Shown here piece after piece: positions 1-11,843 of a stretch of 64,000 bases of DNA. Within the stretch, counting starts at the first letter, position 1; each line of letters begins with the position of its first letter. Made by a program: the position numbers and the translations under genes. The DNA is from Apoda limacodes (taxonomy: Eukaryota > Arthropoda > Insecta > Lepidoptera > Limacodidae): positions 24,749,321 to 24,813,320 of the forward strand of contig OX291542.1 of assembly GCA_946406115.1 (NCBI GenBank). Direction: 5' to 3'. The notes beneath the pieces were generated by a model. That model saw nothing but the letters and a program-made list of their open reading frames with translations. It searched no databases and was not told where the DNA came from.

Positions 1-850
1 ACTCACTCTTACTGTTGAGTCACAACTTACGCGACGACAGTGTAGTCTCGAGTAGAGTTGGAAGTTTGTACATCTTTGGGACAAATAAACTCTGGTGCAA
101 GTATACGAAACTTTGGTATTTCTCCATCCTGCAGCCAAGTTAAGTTTACATATTAGTTTTAAATTTTCCTTACGTTTAACAGCAACGAATTGTCAAGTAC
201 CTATCTACCTAGTTTGTACTCGTCTCAGCTAGTTTAATTAGTCATTTTATCCGTCTACATAATGTTGCTATGTAAGTACCGATGAAGATGTTAGCTTGTC
301 AAAAAAAAAATCATGGTATGGTTGTTTGAGGCCGCTCGTTATTTTCATAGATTTGATCGCGCAGTCGGGATTTAAGCTTTTATTTTATTTATAGCTGCTT
401 CATTGACTACAAATAAAGAACTTTTCAACAATTCAAGATTTTTACTTAAGCAATGCACAAAATGGTAAAAAAAATTGGAAAAGTTATGAGTTACTTTGTT
501 ACAGCGGTGCAATGAACTTTTTGAATGACCTTTCTAAGCTGTTTTATTTGATACTTAGTATTTTTTAGCCAAATAAGATTTTTTAGTGCCATATTGTATT
601 TCTCAAAAAAACATCTAGCGTAAAACAAAACTTTTATCGTACTTCCTGCTGACCTAGAGTTATAAAATTTGGCAAAAAGCAAGGTCTTGTGAAGCAAATT
701 AAAGGAAAAAAAATCCATAAAAATTGTAATCTCTACTTAATTATATTACATAATGAAAAAAATTTAAAAAATACAAAGATATTACATAAAAACAAGTGAT
801 CGGTCTCACAGACTACGCTACTTGCAGCTGTTAAAAATATTTGCTTTTAA

Positions 851-1198
851 GGGGCATATAGCAGCTAACTAGCGCCGCTATTAGATATTCTCAATTTTCT
901 CTTCGTAGAAAACGAATTTCTAAAATCCAAATGTCGCAAATATGAAACTAGTCATAAGCTATTTTTAGAAGGTTTTATATAGTTTCTTAGTAATATCTGT
1001 GGGTTGTAGTTGGCATATCTGCTAAAATCGGCCACTTTTAGCAAAAATGCTAACTACAACTGACAGATATTATCTATAAAATATATAAAACCTTCTAAAA
1101 AAAGCTTATTTGCGACATTTGGATTTTAGAAATTCGGTTTCTACGAAGAGAAAATTAATGAAATCTAATGGCGGCGCTAGTGGGCTGTAAGAGGGCCC
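851..1198. mobile_element. Foldback MITE with TTAA target duplication, array copy 1
   Basis: A 348-bp element that folds on itself almost end to end. TTAA at 847-850 and 1199-1202 flanks it. The left part (starting GGGGCATATAGCAGC) is the imperfect reverse complement of the right part (ending GGGCTGTAAGAGGGCCC), and both arms contain TTTCTAAAATCCAAATGTCG or its complement. The arms are about 150 bp with a short central loop near 1020-1045. A TTAA target is typical of piggyBac-type transposases, so this is probably a non-autonomous piggyBac-like MITE. It has no coding capacity. The assignment to a superfamily rests only on the TTAA. Confidence 0.8.
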
Positions 1199-1244
1199 TT
1201 AAATCAACGCAATAAAATAATGGCTATTTGCGTATTTGGCACTT

Positions 1245-1385
1245 GCAAAAAAATATAGGATAGATACGGGAAGTTGACCTTAAATCATGAAATTCCAAAA
1301 GTTCTCGTGACAGACAAATTATCTACATACAAGTTCGCACGGAACCCTCGGTGCATGAGTCACACTCGCACTCGTCCGGCTTTTG
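1245..1385 (+). repeat. Fragment of the GTTCCGTAC/AAGTGCGAGTCGG repeat family
   Basis: The segment ends with a block (1340-1385) reading GGAACCCTCGGTGC followed by CACTCGCACTCGTCCGGC. It matches the ends of the repeats at 35161-35698 and 48690-48797 and, in reverse, the start of the one at 42181. A related internal piece lies at 640-735 (AATTTGGCAAAAAGCAAGGTC), so an older copy was split, apparently by the MITE at 851-1198. Both pieces recur with the array, at about 4666-4806 and 8087-8228. Confidence 0.7.
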
Positions 1386-1734
1386 TTATTTATTTCAACC
1401 TATTTCTGAATTAACCTTTATATTAATCAAAACAAAAAAAATAAAATTCATGGTAAAACACTGAAAGCATTTTTTTCATACTTAAAAAAATATGTAAAAT
1501 CGCCGCAATTCTGTTAAACTAGACAAGTTTGTGAAAAATCGTAGTGCAATATGGCCACTTGTATAAAATATAATAGGTATATATAATTTGAATAATCGAT
1601 AAATAAGCTTTACATAGAATAAATACACCATCACCATCGGCAGGGAATTCATTCACACTCTTTGGAACCGAAATGGTCGCGTACAGTGCGGTTTTAGAGA
1701 AACTTCCTTCCGGAAACGCTTGGGTTGTGTTTTT

Positions 1735-1905
1735 CCCTAAGGACTACAGTATAGGGTTCTTCAAGAAAGAAGTTATAAGTTTTTTGAAGAGTCGGCAACA
1801 CGCGAGTGATACCCCTGGTGTTGCAAGCGTCCATAGGCTACGGTGACCGCTTACCACGAGGCGGACCGTTAGCTTGTTTGCCACCTTACTGGCAAAAAAA
1901 AAACC
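1735..1905 (+). repeat. SINE-like repeat with GGCGGACC...TTGTTTGCCACC tail, array copy 1
   Basis: This repeat starts around CTAAGGACTACAGTATAGGG and ends with ATAGGCTACGGTGACCGCTT and GGCGGACCGTTAGCTTGTTT, then an A-run. A separate full copy lies at 37795-37935 in the same orientation, and a tail-only copy at 46015-46085. The A-rich 3' end suggests a retroposed element. I recognise the tail as very common in lepidopteran genomes but cannot assign a named family. The tandem array repeats it at about 5156-5330 and 8578-8748. Confidence 0.7.
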
Positions 1906-2949
1906 CACTTAGAACGTAATTCATAAATATAACCATATCAAATGAATTTTTCGATCGATTTATTAGGCAATAAAGTATTTCGTCACTTTCCGAATATTAA
2001 AAAAATAACGTTCTGGCCGTATTGCACTGGATGTGCTGCAAAAGCAAAAAAAAACCTGATAAGTAATAATACTTTAAACATTTTACCACATATTTAGTCA
2101 TTAGCTAACCTCAAACAAAATAACCTCTTTTATCTAAATAGTTCTGTAGTAAACTTACCACGAATGCACAAAAAATGGCTGTAAATATAATAATTTGCAT
2201 AAACATTTTGCACCACAAAATAAATACGATAAAATTAGTCCAATAAACCAATTTGGGTAGCCAAATGAATTTTCCATTAGTTGATAGTTGAAAAAAAAAT
2301 TATAGTAAAAGTATAAAATGCACAACTTCTTTTATTATGAAAACATACGAATAAGTATTTGGTTGTTCTTTTTAAAAAAAAATGTTTTTTTTAATTATTT
2401 TTTGTTCTGAGAGTTCTACTGCAGCTGTATAGGTATACTCTACCGCACCTCGGAAACAATAAAACTGCAGGCTTTGTCTTTTCCCCCTGCCTGTGTATCG
2501 CATGCTGTAAAAAAGCCATTCGTGCTATTTGGCGGTGCTTAACATGCATTTTTAATTTAAAATGACTTTTGGATTGCTGTCTTTATCTATTCATATGACG
2601 TTGCATGTATTTTTTTACATTGTTGTATTTTTTAGTGAGGTTAGTTTGTTTAAACAATGTTGACAAAAATAAAATTACTTCTTTACGTCGACATCATGGC
2701 AATTGGTAAATATAGATGGCAAAATATTTAAAGTTATACATATTTAGTTCAATAAAGTTTGTATGGGTAATATCTAAATCGATACACCTAAGAGAGGCCA
2801 TATTGCTGTAAATTTTTGGGTCTATCTGCTATAAATTTCAATGATCGGGAACGTACTCAAGGATCGTACTCAACAGTAAATCAGGGATCTTTATAAGAGG
2901 TATATTGTCAATCTTTTCAAATAATATATTTATGCACTGCGAATATAAA

Positions 2950-3091
2950 GTCGTCATCGTCGTCGCTTAGCCGGAAGACGTCCAGTGCTGAACGTAGGCC
3001 TCCCCCACATGTCTGCACAACGGCTAGTCCTGAGCCGTGCGGGCTCTAACGGGGTCGTCTATCCACCTGGTAGGAGGTCGTCCCACGGTGC
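2950..3091 (-). mobile_element. RTE-clade LINE 3' end, cut by array junction (copy 1)
   Basis: On the minus strand this reads the extreme C-terminus of an RTE-type reverse transcriptase: GRPPTRWIDD, then a damaged segment, then GEAYVQHWTSSG and a stop, followed by a GAC/GAT-rich tail. It breaks off abruptly at 3091, where the next array unit begins. Confidence 0.85.
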
Positions 3092-4271
3092 AAATAGTTG
3101 ATAATTGTGTCAGAAAGAATCTAATCCAGAAAAGCTTCCACAAATAAAGAACTTTTGAGGGTTTTCCAGATTAGAAATAAAATTTGAGAAAACGTCAGTT
3201 ATAATTTTGTACCTGCATATAATTTGTGAAAAAACTTTATTTTGATTATTTTTAAGCAGTAATATTATTTTTGTAATCGACCCTGTTGTTTTTGGGTTTA
3301 CTTTTTTCAAACAAACACACAAAGTTGAGAGCAAAAAAAAACTTGATTCTTTTTACTGTTAGTAGAGGTTACTCTCAACTATAATTTTTTTTTAAACATG
3401 TAACAAGACACAATTAAAAAAACTCACTCTTACTGTTGAGTCACAACTTACGCGACGACAGTGTAGTCTCGAGTAGAGTTGGAAGTTTGTACATCTTTGG
3501 GACAAATAAACTCTGGTGCAAGTATACGAAACTTTGGTATTTCTCCATCCTGCAGCCAAGTTAAGTTTACATATTAGTTTTAAATTTTCCTTACGTTTAA
3601 CAGCAACGAATTGTCAAGTACCTATCTACCTAGTTTGTACTCGTCTCAGCTAGTTTAATTAGTCATTTTATCCGTCTACATAATGTTGCTATGTAAGTAC
3701 CGATGAAGATGTTAGCTTGTCAAAAAAAAAATCATGGTATGGTTGTTTGAGGCCGCTCGTTATTTTCATAGATTTGATCGCGCAGTCGGGATTTAAGCTT
3801 TTATTTTATTTATAGCTGCTTCATTGACTACAAATAAAGAACTTTTCAACAATTCAAGATTTTTACTTAAGCAATGCACAAAATGGTAAAAAAAATTGGA
3901 AAAGTTATGAGTTACTTTGTTACAGCGGTGCAATGAACTTTTTGAATGACCTTTCTAAGCTGTTTTATTTGATACTTAGTATTTTTTAGCCAAATAAGAT
4001 TTTTTAGTGCCATATTGTATTTCTCAAAAAAACATCTAGCGTAAAACAAAACTTTTATCGTACTTCCTGCTGACCTAGAGTTATAAAATTTGGCAAAAAG
4101 CAAGGTCTTGTGAAGCAAATTAAAGGAAAAAAAATCCATAAAAATTGTAATCTCTACTTAATTATATTACATAATGAAAAAAATTTAAAAAATACAAAGA
4201 TATTACATAAAAACAAGTGATCGGTCTCACAGACTACGCTACTTGCAGCTGTTAAAAATATTTGCTTTTAA

Positions 4272-4619
4272 GGGGCATATAGCAGCTAACTAGCGCCGCT
4301 ATTAGATATTCTCAATTTTCTCTTCGTAGAAAACGAATTTCTAAAATCCAAATGTCGCAAATATGAAACTAGTCATAAGCTATTTTTAGAAGGTTTTATA
4401 TAGTTTCTTAGTAATATCTGTGGGTTGTAGTTGGCATATCTGCTAAAATCGGCCACTTTTAGCAAAAATGCTAACTACAACTGACAGATATTATCTATAA
4501 AATATATAAAACCTTCTAAAAAAAGCTTATTTGCGACATTTGGATTTTAGAAATTCGGTTTCTACGAAGAGAAAATTAATGAAATCTAATGGCGGCGCTA
4601 GTGGGCTGTAAGAGGGCCC
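4272..4619. mobile_element. Foldback MITE, array copy 2
   Basis: Same TTAA-flanked foldback element as at 851, carried along by the 3.42 kb tandem duplication rather than by independent insertion, because all surrounding sequence is also duplicated. Confidence 0.8.
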
Positions 4620-6371
4620 TTAAATCAACGCAATAAAATAATGGCTATTTGCGTATTTGGCACTTGCAAAAAAATATAGGATAGATACGGGAAGTTGACC
4701 TTAAATCATGAAATTCCAAAAGTTCTCGTGACAGACAAATTATCTACATACAAGTTCGCACGGAACCCTCGGTGCATGAGTCACACTCGCACTCGTCCGG
4801 CTTTTGTTATTTATTTCAACCTATTTCTGAATTAACCTTTATATTAATCAAAACAAAAAAAATAAAATTCATGGTAAAACACTGAAAGCATTTTTTTCAT
4901 ACTTAAAAAAATATGTAAAATCGCCGCAATTCTGTTAAACTAGACAAGTTTGTGAAAAATCGTAGTGCAATATGGCCACTTGTATAAAATATAATAGGTA
5001 TATATAATTTGAATAATCGATAAATAAGCTTTACATAGAATAAATACACCATCACCATCGGCAGGGAATTCATTCACACTCTTTGGAACCGAAATGGTCG
5101 CGTACAGTGCGGTTTTAGAGAAACTTCCTTCCGGAAACGCTTGGGTTGTGTTTTTCCCTAAGGACTACAGTATAGGGTTCTTCAAGAAAGAAGTTATAAG
5201 TTTTTTGAAGAGTCGGCAACACGCGAGTGATACCCCTGGTGTTGCAAGCGTCCATAGGCTACGGTGACCGCTTACCACGAGGCGGACCGTTAGCTTGTTT
5301 GCCACCTTACTGGCAAAAAAAAAAACCCACTTAGAACGTAATTCATAAATATAACCATATCAAATGAATTTTTCGATCGATTTATTAGGCAATAAAGTAT
5401 TTCGTCACTTTCCGAATATTAAAAAAATAACGTTCTGGCCGTATTGCACTGGATGTGCTGCAAAAGCAAAAAAAAACCTGATAAGTAATAATACTTTAAA
5501 CATTTTACCACATATTTAGTCATTAGCTAACCTCAAACAAAATAACCTCTTTTATCTAAATAGTTCTGTAGTAAACTTACCACGAATGCACAAAAAATGG
5601 CTGTAAATATAATAATTTGCATAAACATTTTGCACCACAAAATAAATACGATAAAATTAGTCCAATAAACCAATTTGGGTAGCCAAATGAATTTTCCATT
5701 AGTTGATAGTTGAAAAAAAAATTATAGTAAAAGTATAAAATGCACAACTTCTTTTATTATGAAAACATACGAATAAGTATTTGGTTGTTCTTTTTAAAAA
5801 AAAATGTTTTTTTTAATTATTTTTTGTTCTGAGAGTTCTACTGCAGCTGTATAGGTATACTCTACCGCACCTCGGAAACAATAAAACTGCAGGCTTTGTC
5901 TTTTCCCCCTGCCTGTGTATCGCATGCTGTAAAAAAGCCATTCGTGCTATTTGGCGGTGCTTAACATGCATTTTTAATTTAAAATGACTTTTGGATTGCT
6001 GTCTTTATCTATTCATATGACGTTGCATGTATTTTTTTACATTGTTGTATTTTTTAGTGAGGTTAGTTTGTTTAAACAATGTTGACAAAAATAAAATTAC
6101 TTCTTTACGTCGACATCATGGCAATTGGTAAATATAGATGGCAAAATATTTAAAGTTATACATATTTAGTTCAATAAAGTTTGTATGGGTAATATCTAAA
6201 TCGATACACCTAAGAGAGGCCATATTGCTGTAAATTTTTGGGTCTATCTGCTATAAATTTCAATGATCGGGAACGTACTCAAGGATCGTACTCAACAGTA
6301 AATCAGGGATCTTTATAAGAGGTATATTGTCAATCTTTTCAAATAATATATTTATGCACTGCGAATATAAA

Positions 6372-6513
6372 GTCGTCATCGTCGTCGCTTAGCCGGAAGA
6401 CGTCCAGTGCTGAACGTAGGCCTCCCCCACATGTCTGCACAACGGCTAGTCCTGAGCCGTGTGGGCTCTAACGGGGTCGTCTATCCACCTGGTAGGAGGT
6501 CGTCCCACGGTGC
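6372..6513 (-). mobile_element. RTE-clade LINE 3' end, cut by array junction (copy 2)
   Basis: Same truncated RTE C-terminus as in the first unit, with one private base (T at 6462). It ends at the 6513/6514 junction. Confidence 0.85.
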
Positions 6514-7693
6514 AAATAGTTGATAATTGTGTCAGAAAGAATCTAATCCAGAAAAGCTTCCACAAATAAAGAACTTTTGAGGGTTTTCCAGATTAGAAAT
6601 AAAATTTGAGAAAACGTCAGTTATAATTTTGTACCTGCATATAATTTGTGAAAAAACTTTATTTTGATTATTTTTAAGCAGTAATATTATTTTTGTAATC
6701 GACCCTGTTGTTTTTGGGTTTACTTTTTTCAAACAAACACACAAAGTTGAGAGCAAAAAAAAACTTGATTCTTTTTACTGTTAGTAGAGGTTACTCTCAA
6801 CTATAATTTTTTTTTAAACATGTAACAAGACACAATTAAAAAAACTCACTCTTACTGTTGAGTCACAACTTACGCGACGACAGTGTAGTCTCGAGTAGAG
6901 TTGGAAGTTTGTACATCTTTGGGACAAATAAACTCTGGTGCAAGTATACGAAACTTTGGTATTTCTCCATCCTGCAGCCAAGTTAAGTTTACATATTAGT
7001 TTTAAATTTTCCTTACGTTTAACAGCAACGAATTGTCAAGTACCTATCTACCTAGTTTGTACTCGTCTCAGCTAGTTTAATTAGTCATTTTATCCGTCTA
7101 CATAATGTTGCTATGTAAGTACCGATGAAGATGTTAGCTTGTCAAAAAAAAAATCATGGTATGGTTGTTTGAGGCCGCTCGTTATTTTCATAGATTTGAT
7201 CGCGCAGTCGGGATTTAAGCTTTTATTTTATTTATAGCTGCTTCATTGACTACAAATAAAGAACTTTTCAACAATTCAAGATTTTTACTTAAGCAATGCA
7301 CAAAATGGTAAAAAAAATTGGAAAAGTTATGAGTTACTTTGTTACAGCGGTGCAATGAACTTTTTGAATGACCTTTCTAAGCTGTTTTATTTGATACTTA
7401 GTATTTTTTAGCCAAATAAGATTTTTTAGTGCCATATTGTATTTCTCAAAAAAACATCTAGCGTAAAACAAAACTTTTATCGTACTTCCTGCTGACCTAG
7501 AGTTATAAAATTTGGCAAAAAGCAAGGTCTTGTGAAGCAAATTAAAGGAAAAAAAATCCATAAAAATTGTAATCTCTACTTAATTATATTACATAATGAA
7601 AAAAATTTAAAAAATACAAAGATATTACATAAAAACAAGTGATCGGTCTCACAGACTACGCTACTTGCAGCTGTTAAAAATATTTGCTTTTAA

Positions 7694-8041
7694 GGGGCAT
7701 ATAGCAGCTAACTAGCGCCGCTATTAGATATTCTCAATTTTCTCTTCGTAGAAAACGAATTTCTAAAATCCAAATGTCGCAAATATGAAACTAGTCATAA
7801 GCTATTTTTAGAAGGTTTTATATAGTTTCTTAGTAATATCTGTGGGTTGTAGTTGGCATATCTGCTAAAATCGGCCACTTTTAGCAAAAATGCTAACTAC
7901 AACTGACAGATATTATCTATAAAATATATAAAACCTTCTAAAAAAAGCTTATTTGCGACATTTGGATTTTAGAAATTCGGTTTCTACGAAGAGAAAATTA
8001 ATGAAATCTAATGGCGGCGCTAGTGGGCTGTAAGAGGGCCC
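7694..8041. mobile_element. Foldback MITE, array copy 3
   Basis: Third copy of the TTAA-flanked foldback element. Flanking TTAA lies at 7690-7693 and 8042-8045. No inactivating difference from the other copies is evident. Confidence 0.8.
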
Positions 8042-9793
8042 TTAAATCAACGCAATAAAATAATGGCTATTTGCGTATTTGGCACTTGCAAAAAAATATA
8101 GGATAGATACGGGAAGTTGACCTTAAATCATGAAATTCCAAAAGTTCTCGTGACAGACAAATTATCTACATACAAGTTCGCACGGAACCCTCGGTGCATG
8201 AGTCACACTCGCACTCGTCCGGCTTTTGTTATTTATTTCAACCTATTTCTGAATTAACCTTTATATTAATCAAAACAAAAAAAATAAAATTCATGGTAAA
8301 ACACTGAAAGCATTTTTTTCATACTTAAAAAAATATGTAAAATCGCCGCAATTCTGTTAAACTAGACAAGTTTGTGAAAAATCGTAGTGCAATATGGCCA
8401 CTTGTATAAAATATAATAGGTATATATAATTTGAATAATCGATAAATAAGCTTTACATAGAATAAATACACCATCACCATCGGCAGGGAATTCATTCACA
8501 CTCTTTGGAACCGAAATGGTCGCGTACAGTGCGGTTTTAGAGAAACTTCCTTCCGGAAACGCTTGGGTTGTATTTTTCCCTAAGGACTACAGTATAGGGT
8601 TCTTCAAGAAAGAAGTTATAAGTTTTTTGAAGAGTCGGCAACACGCGAGTGATACCCCTGGTGTTGCAAGCGTCCATAGGCTACGGTGACCGCTTACCAC
8701 GAGGCGGACCGTTAGCTTGTTTGCCACCTTACTGGCAAAAAAAAAACCCACTTAGAACGTAATTCATAAATATAACCATATCAAATGAATTTTTCGATCG
8801 ATTTATTAGGCAATAAAGTATTTCGTCACTTTCCGAATATTAAAAAAATAACGTTCTGGCCGTATTGCACTGGATGTGCTGCAAAAGCAAAAAAAAACCT
8901 GATAAGTAATAATACTTTAAACATTTTACCACATATTTAGTCATTAGCTAACCTCAAACAAAATAACCTCTTTTATCTAAATAGTTCTGTAGTAAACTTA
9001 CCACGAATGCACAAAAAATGGCTGTAAATATAATAATTTGCATAAACATTTTGCACCACAAAATAAATACGATAAAATTAGTCCAATAAACCAATTTGGG
9101 TAGCCAAATGAATTTTCCATTAGTTGATAGTTGAAAAAAAAAATTATAGTAAAAGTATAAAATGCACAACTTCTTTTATTATGAAAACATACGAATAAGT
9201 ATTTGGTTGTTCTTTTTAAAAAAAAATGTTTTTTTTAATTATTTTTTGTTCTGAGAGTTCTACTGCAGCTGTATAGGTATACTCTACCGCACCTCGGAAA
9301 CAATAAAACTGCAGGCTTTGTCTTTTCCCCCTGCCTGTGTATCGCATGCTGTAAAAAAGCCATTCGTGCTATTTGGCGGTGCTTAACATGCATTTTTAAT
9401 TTAAAATGACTTTTGGATTGCTGCCTTTATCTATTCATATGACGTTGCATGTATTTTTTTACATTGTTGTATTTTTTAGTGAGGTTAGTTTGTTTAAACA
9501 ATGTTGACAAAAATAAAATTACTTCTTTACGTCGACATCATGGCAATTGGTAAATATAGATGGCAAAATATTTAAAGTTATACATATTTAGTTCAATAAA
9601 GTTTGTATGGGTAATATCTAAATCGATACACCTAAGAGAGGCCATATTGCTGTAAATTTTTGGGTCTATCTGCTATAAATTTCAATGATCGGGAACGTAC
9701 TCAAGGATCGTACTCAACAGTAAATCAGGGATCTTTATAAGAGGTATATTGTCAATCTTTTCAAATAATATATTTATGCACTGCGAATATAAA

Positions 9794-10245
9794 GTCGTCA
9801 TCGTCGTCGCTTAGCCGGAAGACGTCCAGTGCTGAACGTAGGCCTCCCCCACATGTCTGCACAACGGCTAGTCCTGAGCCGTGCGGGCTCTAACGGGGTC
9901 GTCTATCCACCTGGTAGGAGGTCGTCCCACGGTGCGTCTTCCGATCCGTGGTCGCCACTTGAGAACCTTTCTTCTTCATCGGTTATCGGTTCGACGAGCG
10001 ATTGGCTACCCATTGGCACTTCGGCAAATTTCCTCGTTTCGGATTTTGTCGCGCAAAGAAACATCGAGCATGGCTCTTTCCATAGCTCGCTTAGTGACTC
10101 TGAGCTCATTTAAGTTAAATATTTCCTCAGTATGGCGCTGCTGCCTACCATCTAGTATGTCCCTTTGTCGCAACGTACGACGCCCACGGGGAGATTCGGA
10201 GTGGTGTTATTCTACTCTGACACCACACGGCATATTAGGGATTAA
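9794..10245 (-). mobile_element. RTE-clade LINE remnant, extending past the array
   Basis: Here the RTE sequence continues beyond the point where the other two copies stop. Reading the minus strand, damaged coding segments give ELRVTKRAMERAMLDVSLRD, then an IARRTDNR segment, then WRPRIGRRTVGRPPTRWIDD, then GEAYVQHWTSSG and stop. This is the conserved C-terminal tail that follows the reverse transcriptase in RTE elements. Stops (for example TGA after DNR) and frameshifts mark it as dead. Beyond about 10110 the minus strand carries a block (GGTGTCAGAGTAGAATAACA and following) that I associate with the 5' part of such elements. The body therefore appears to be internally deleted, joining 5' and 3' ends. 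Confidence 0.82.
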
Positions 10246-11207
10246 TCTTATATCTAATCTATATATAACAAGAACTTAACTGGCTTGAAGACGTTTTCAG
10301 GGTGCTGAGCATCTTCTGCTCTATTGATATCCAATTACAAATACCCACGTCCGGGTTTGTGATCCAATTTATTATATCTATCTGTAAGAGAGAACAACTA
10401 CACGGGGCGAGTCAGTAAACTAGATCACTCGCGGTTCTACACAATTTATTGGTGAGACACCTTTCACTCCTATCAACCACACTTTTTACTTTAAAATTAT
10501 TATATGACCATATGAAGGTCATGGATCAGACTGTTATCAAAAGACTGCTTTAAAAGACTGTTATTAAAAAAACTGTCAACGAAAAGCATTACCATTCTTT
10601 TTGTCTTTAAGATTATCCAAATTTCCAAATTTAAAAACAACCTATATGCAAAAATGACCTAACTGTTCTCTCTTTACTGACTTTTGGTACGAAAGTTATT
10701 AACGAACGGTTCGCCCGATTAGTCATTAATTTTAATTTGTGTATAGGTACTTCATATTTGGTGTGCAATAAAGTACATATCTCTAGTTCAAAACCTGACT
10801 GACAAACCCGCAAAAAAACCTATTCGCATGAGAATTCTCAATCGGGTCGGGATAAAGGTATTATTTGCACCATTTTTTTTTTGTGCATACATCTATCTCT
10901 GTGTTACTGAAATCGATGGATGGCATCGCTGGAAATCAATGGTGGCCGAAAGTGTATAAAAAAAAAACGTTTCCCGCATTATTGTCAGTCTAGCCTAAAA
11001 ATCTAAAATATTTGATGATAAATCTACATTCTACAGAAAAATTTAATAACGATTTTGAAACTTAATAGATTTTTCGTTATTAAAAAAAACTTTAACTTTT
11101 AACCAAGCGGTTGTCAAACTTGCAATTGACCCTTTTTTATTTTTTTATCCAAAATAAATATCTATTACAAAATTCTAAAGAATAATAGAATATGTTATGT
11201 AAATAAT
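10246..11207. other. Intergenic stretch, no gene recognised
   Basis: AT-rich sequence between the RTE remnant and the NDRG3 region. Short ORFs here show no recognisable domain. Poly-A and poly-T runs are present; no repeat seen elsewhere in the window was detected. Confidence 0.6.
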
Positions 11208-11489
11208 GTGAAACCATACTTGTCCATAGACCTCCAAAACCCTCATAGAACTGTCTTATTTAATAACGTACATAAATACACAAAGTCCGAAAAACTACTC
11301 AATCGACGTGTTTCTTTACGCATGTGCATGAATGACGCATCTTCTATCTCAATTCAAGTCGTACAACAAACTAGTTTCGACCCTCTCCGTTACAACCGGC
11401 AAGAACCGAATGGTGACGAAAACAGCCGAGTAGTGGCGAAGCGACTGCCTCTTAAGATCCACGCTCGCCCGGTTACGAAACAAGATTGA
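11208..11489 (+). CDS. Uncertain 93-codon ORF upstream of NDRG3
   Basis: An ATG-to-TGA ORF ending 354 bases before the NDRG3 start. Its second half (about 11340-11480) is noticeably more GC-rich than the surroundings and encodes a basic, Arg/Lys-rich tail. I recognise no family, signal peptide or membrane segment. It may simply be the GC-rich promoter or 5' leader of the downstream gene, and I rate coding as unlikely. Confidence 0.15.
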   Translation: MKPYLSIDLQNPHRTVLFNNVHKYTKSEKLLNRRVSLRMCMNDASSISIQVVQQTSFDPLRYNRQEPNGDENSRVVAKRLPLKIHARPVTKQD

Positions 11490-11494
11490 ACATT

Positions 11495-11843
11495 TCCTCT
11501 ATAAAATTACGTCTAAATAATAAAATAGTTCATAAATAACACTGTAATAACCTAAATTACGTAAAAGTTCAGTGATTCAGTGACAATAAAACATTCATCG
11601 TGTATTTAACAACATATATGAAGAAGCAATAGAAATGAACGCAGTACACACCGGAATATTAACAACGGCTAATCGAATTAACAGTTTGCGTTGAAAAATA
11701 ACGTTAATTAATCTAATTACTAATACAGGTCATCCCTATACGTTGTAAAGAAGAAAAAGGTACAGTACAAGAGAAAATTACGTTCCAGTGTCGTTCCGCT
11801 GCAAGTGCTTCGATTAGTAATAAAAAAAGGACTTGTGACCAAA
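11495..11843 (+). promoter_or_regulatory. Putative promoter/5' leader of the NDRG3-like gene
   Basis: This stretch contains a TATA-like CTATAAAATT at 11499-11508 and two arthropod-initiator-like TCAGT motifs at 11569-11573 and 11577-11581. The spacing (about 70-80 bases) is too long for a classic TATA-Inr pair, so this is weak. The bases before the chosen ATG (ACCAAAATG) fit the insect Kozak preference. A retrocopy would need to have acquired a promoter; this is the only candidate I can see. Confidence 0.2.

Larger units (their letters stand above)
1..9935. repeat. Tandem array of a 3.42 kb non-coding unit (about 2.9 copies)
   Basis: The sequence at position 1 recurs at 3422 and again at 6844. 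Unit junctions fall at 3091/3092 and 6513/6514, so the window holds a partial unit (1-3091) and two full units (3092-6513 and 6514-9935, 3422 bp each). Reading the copies side by side shows very few substitutions: T at 6462 only in the second copy, A at 8572 and C at 9424 only in the third, plus small changes in A-run lengths. No convincing ORF lies inside; the roughly 75-codon ORFs that recur with the unit are AT-rich and resemble nothing I know. Each unit carries a foldback MITE, SINE-like fragments and, at its right end, a piece of an RTE LINE. The left edge of the array lies outside the window, so true copy number is unknown. Confidence 0.97.

Noticed and set aside
491..718. 75-codon minus-strand ORF repeated in each array unit (also 3912 and 7334)
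   Set aside because: It recurs only because the unit is duplicated. The sequence is AT-rich, has no known motif and overlaps repeat-family sequence near 640-735.
3110..3334. 74-codon minus-strand ORF (also 6532)
   Set aside because: Same reason: two copies reflect the array, not conservation; no recognisable domain.
9829..10279. Overlapping plus-strand ORFs of 94 and 132 codons
   Set aside because: They are antisense shadows of the RTE C-terminus on the minus strand.
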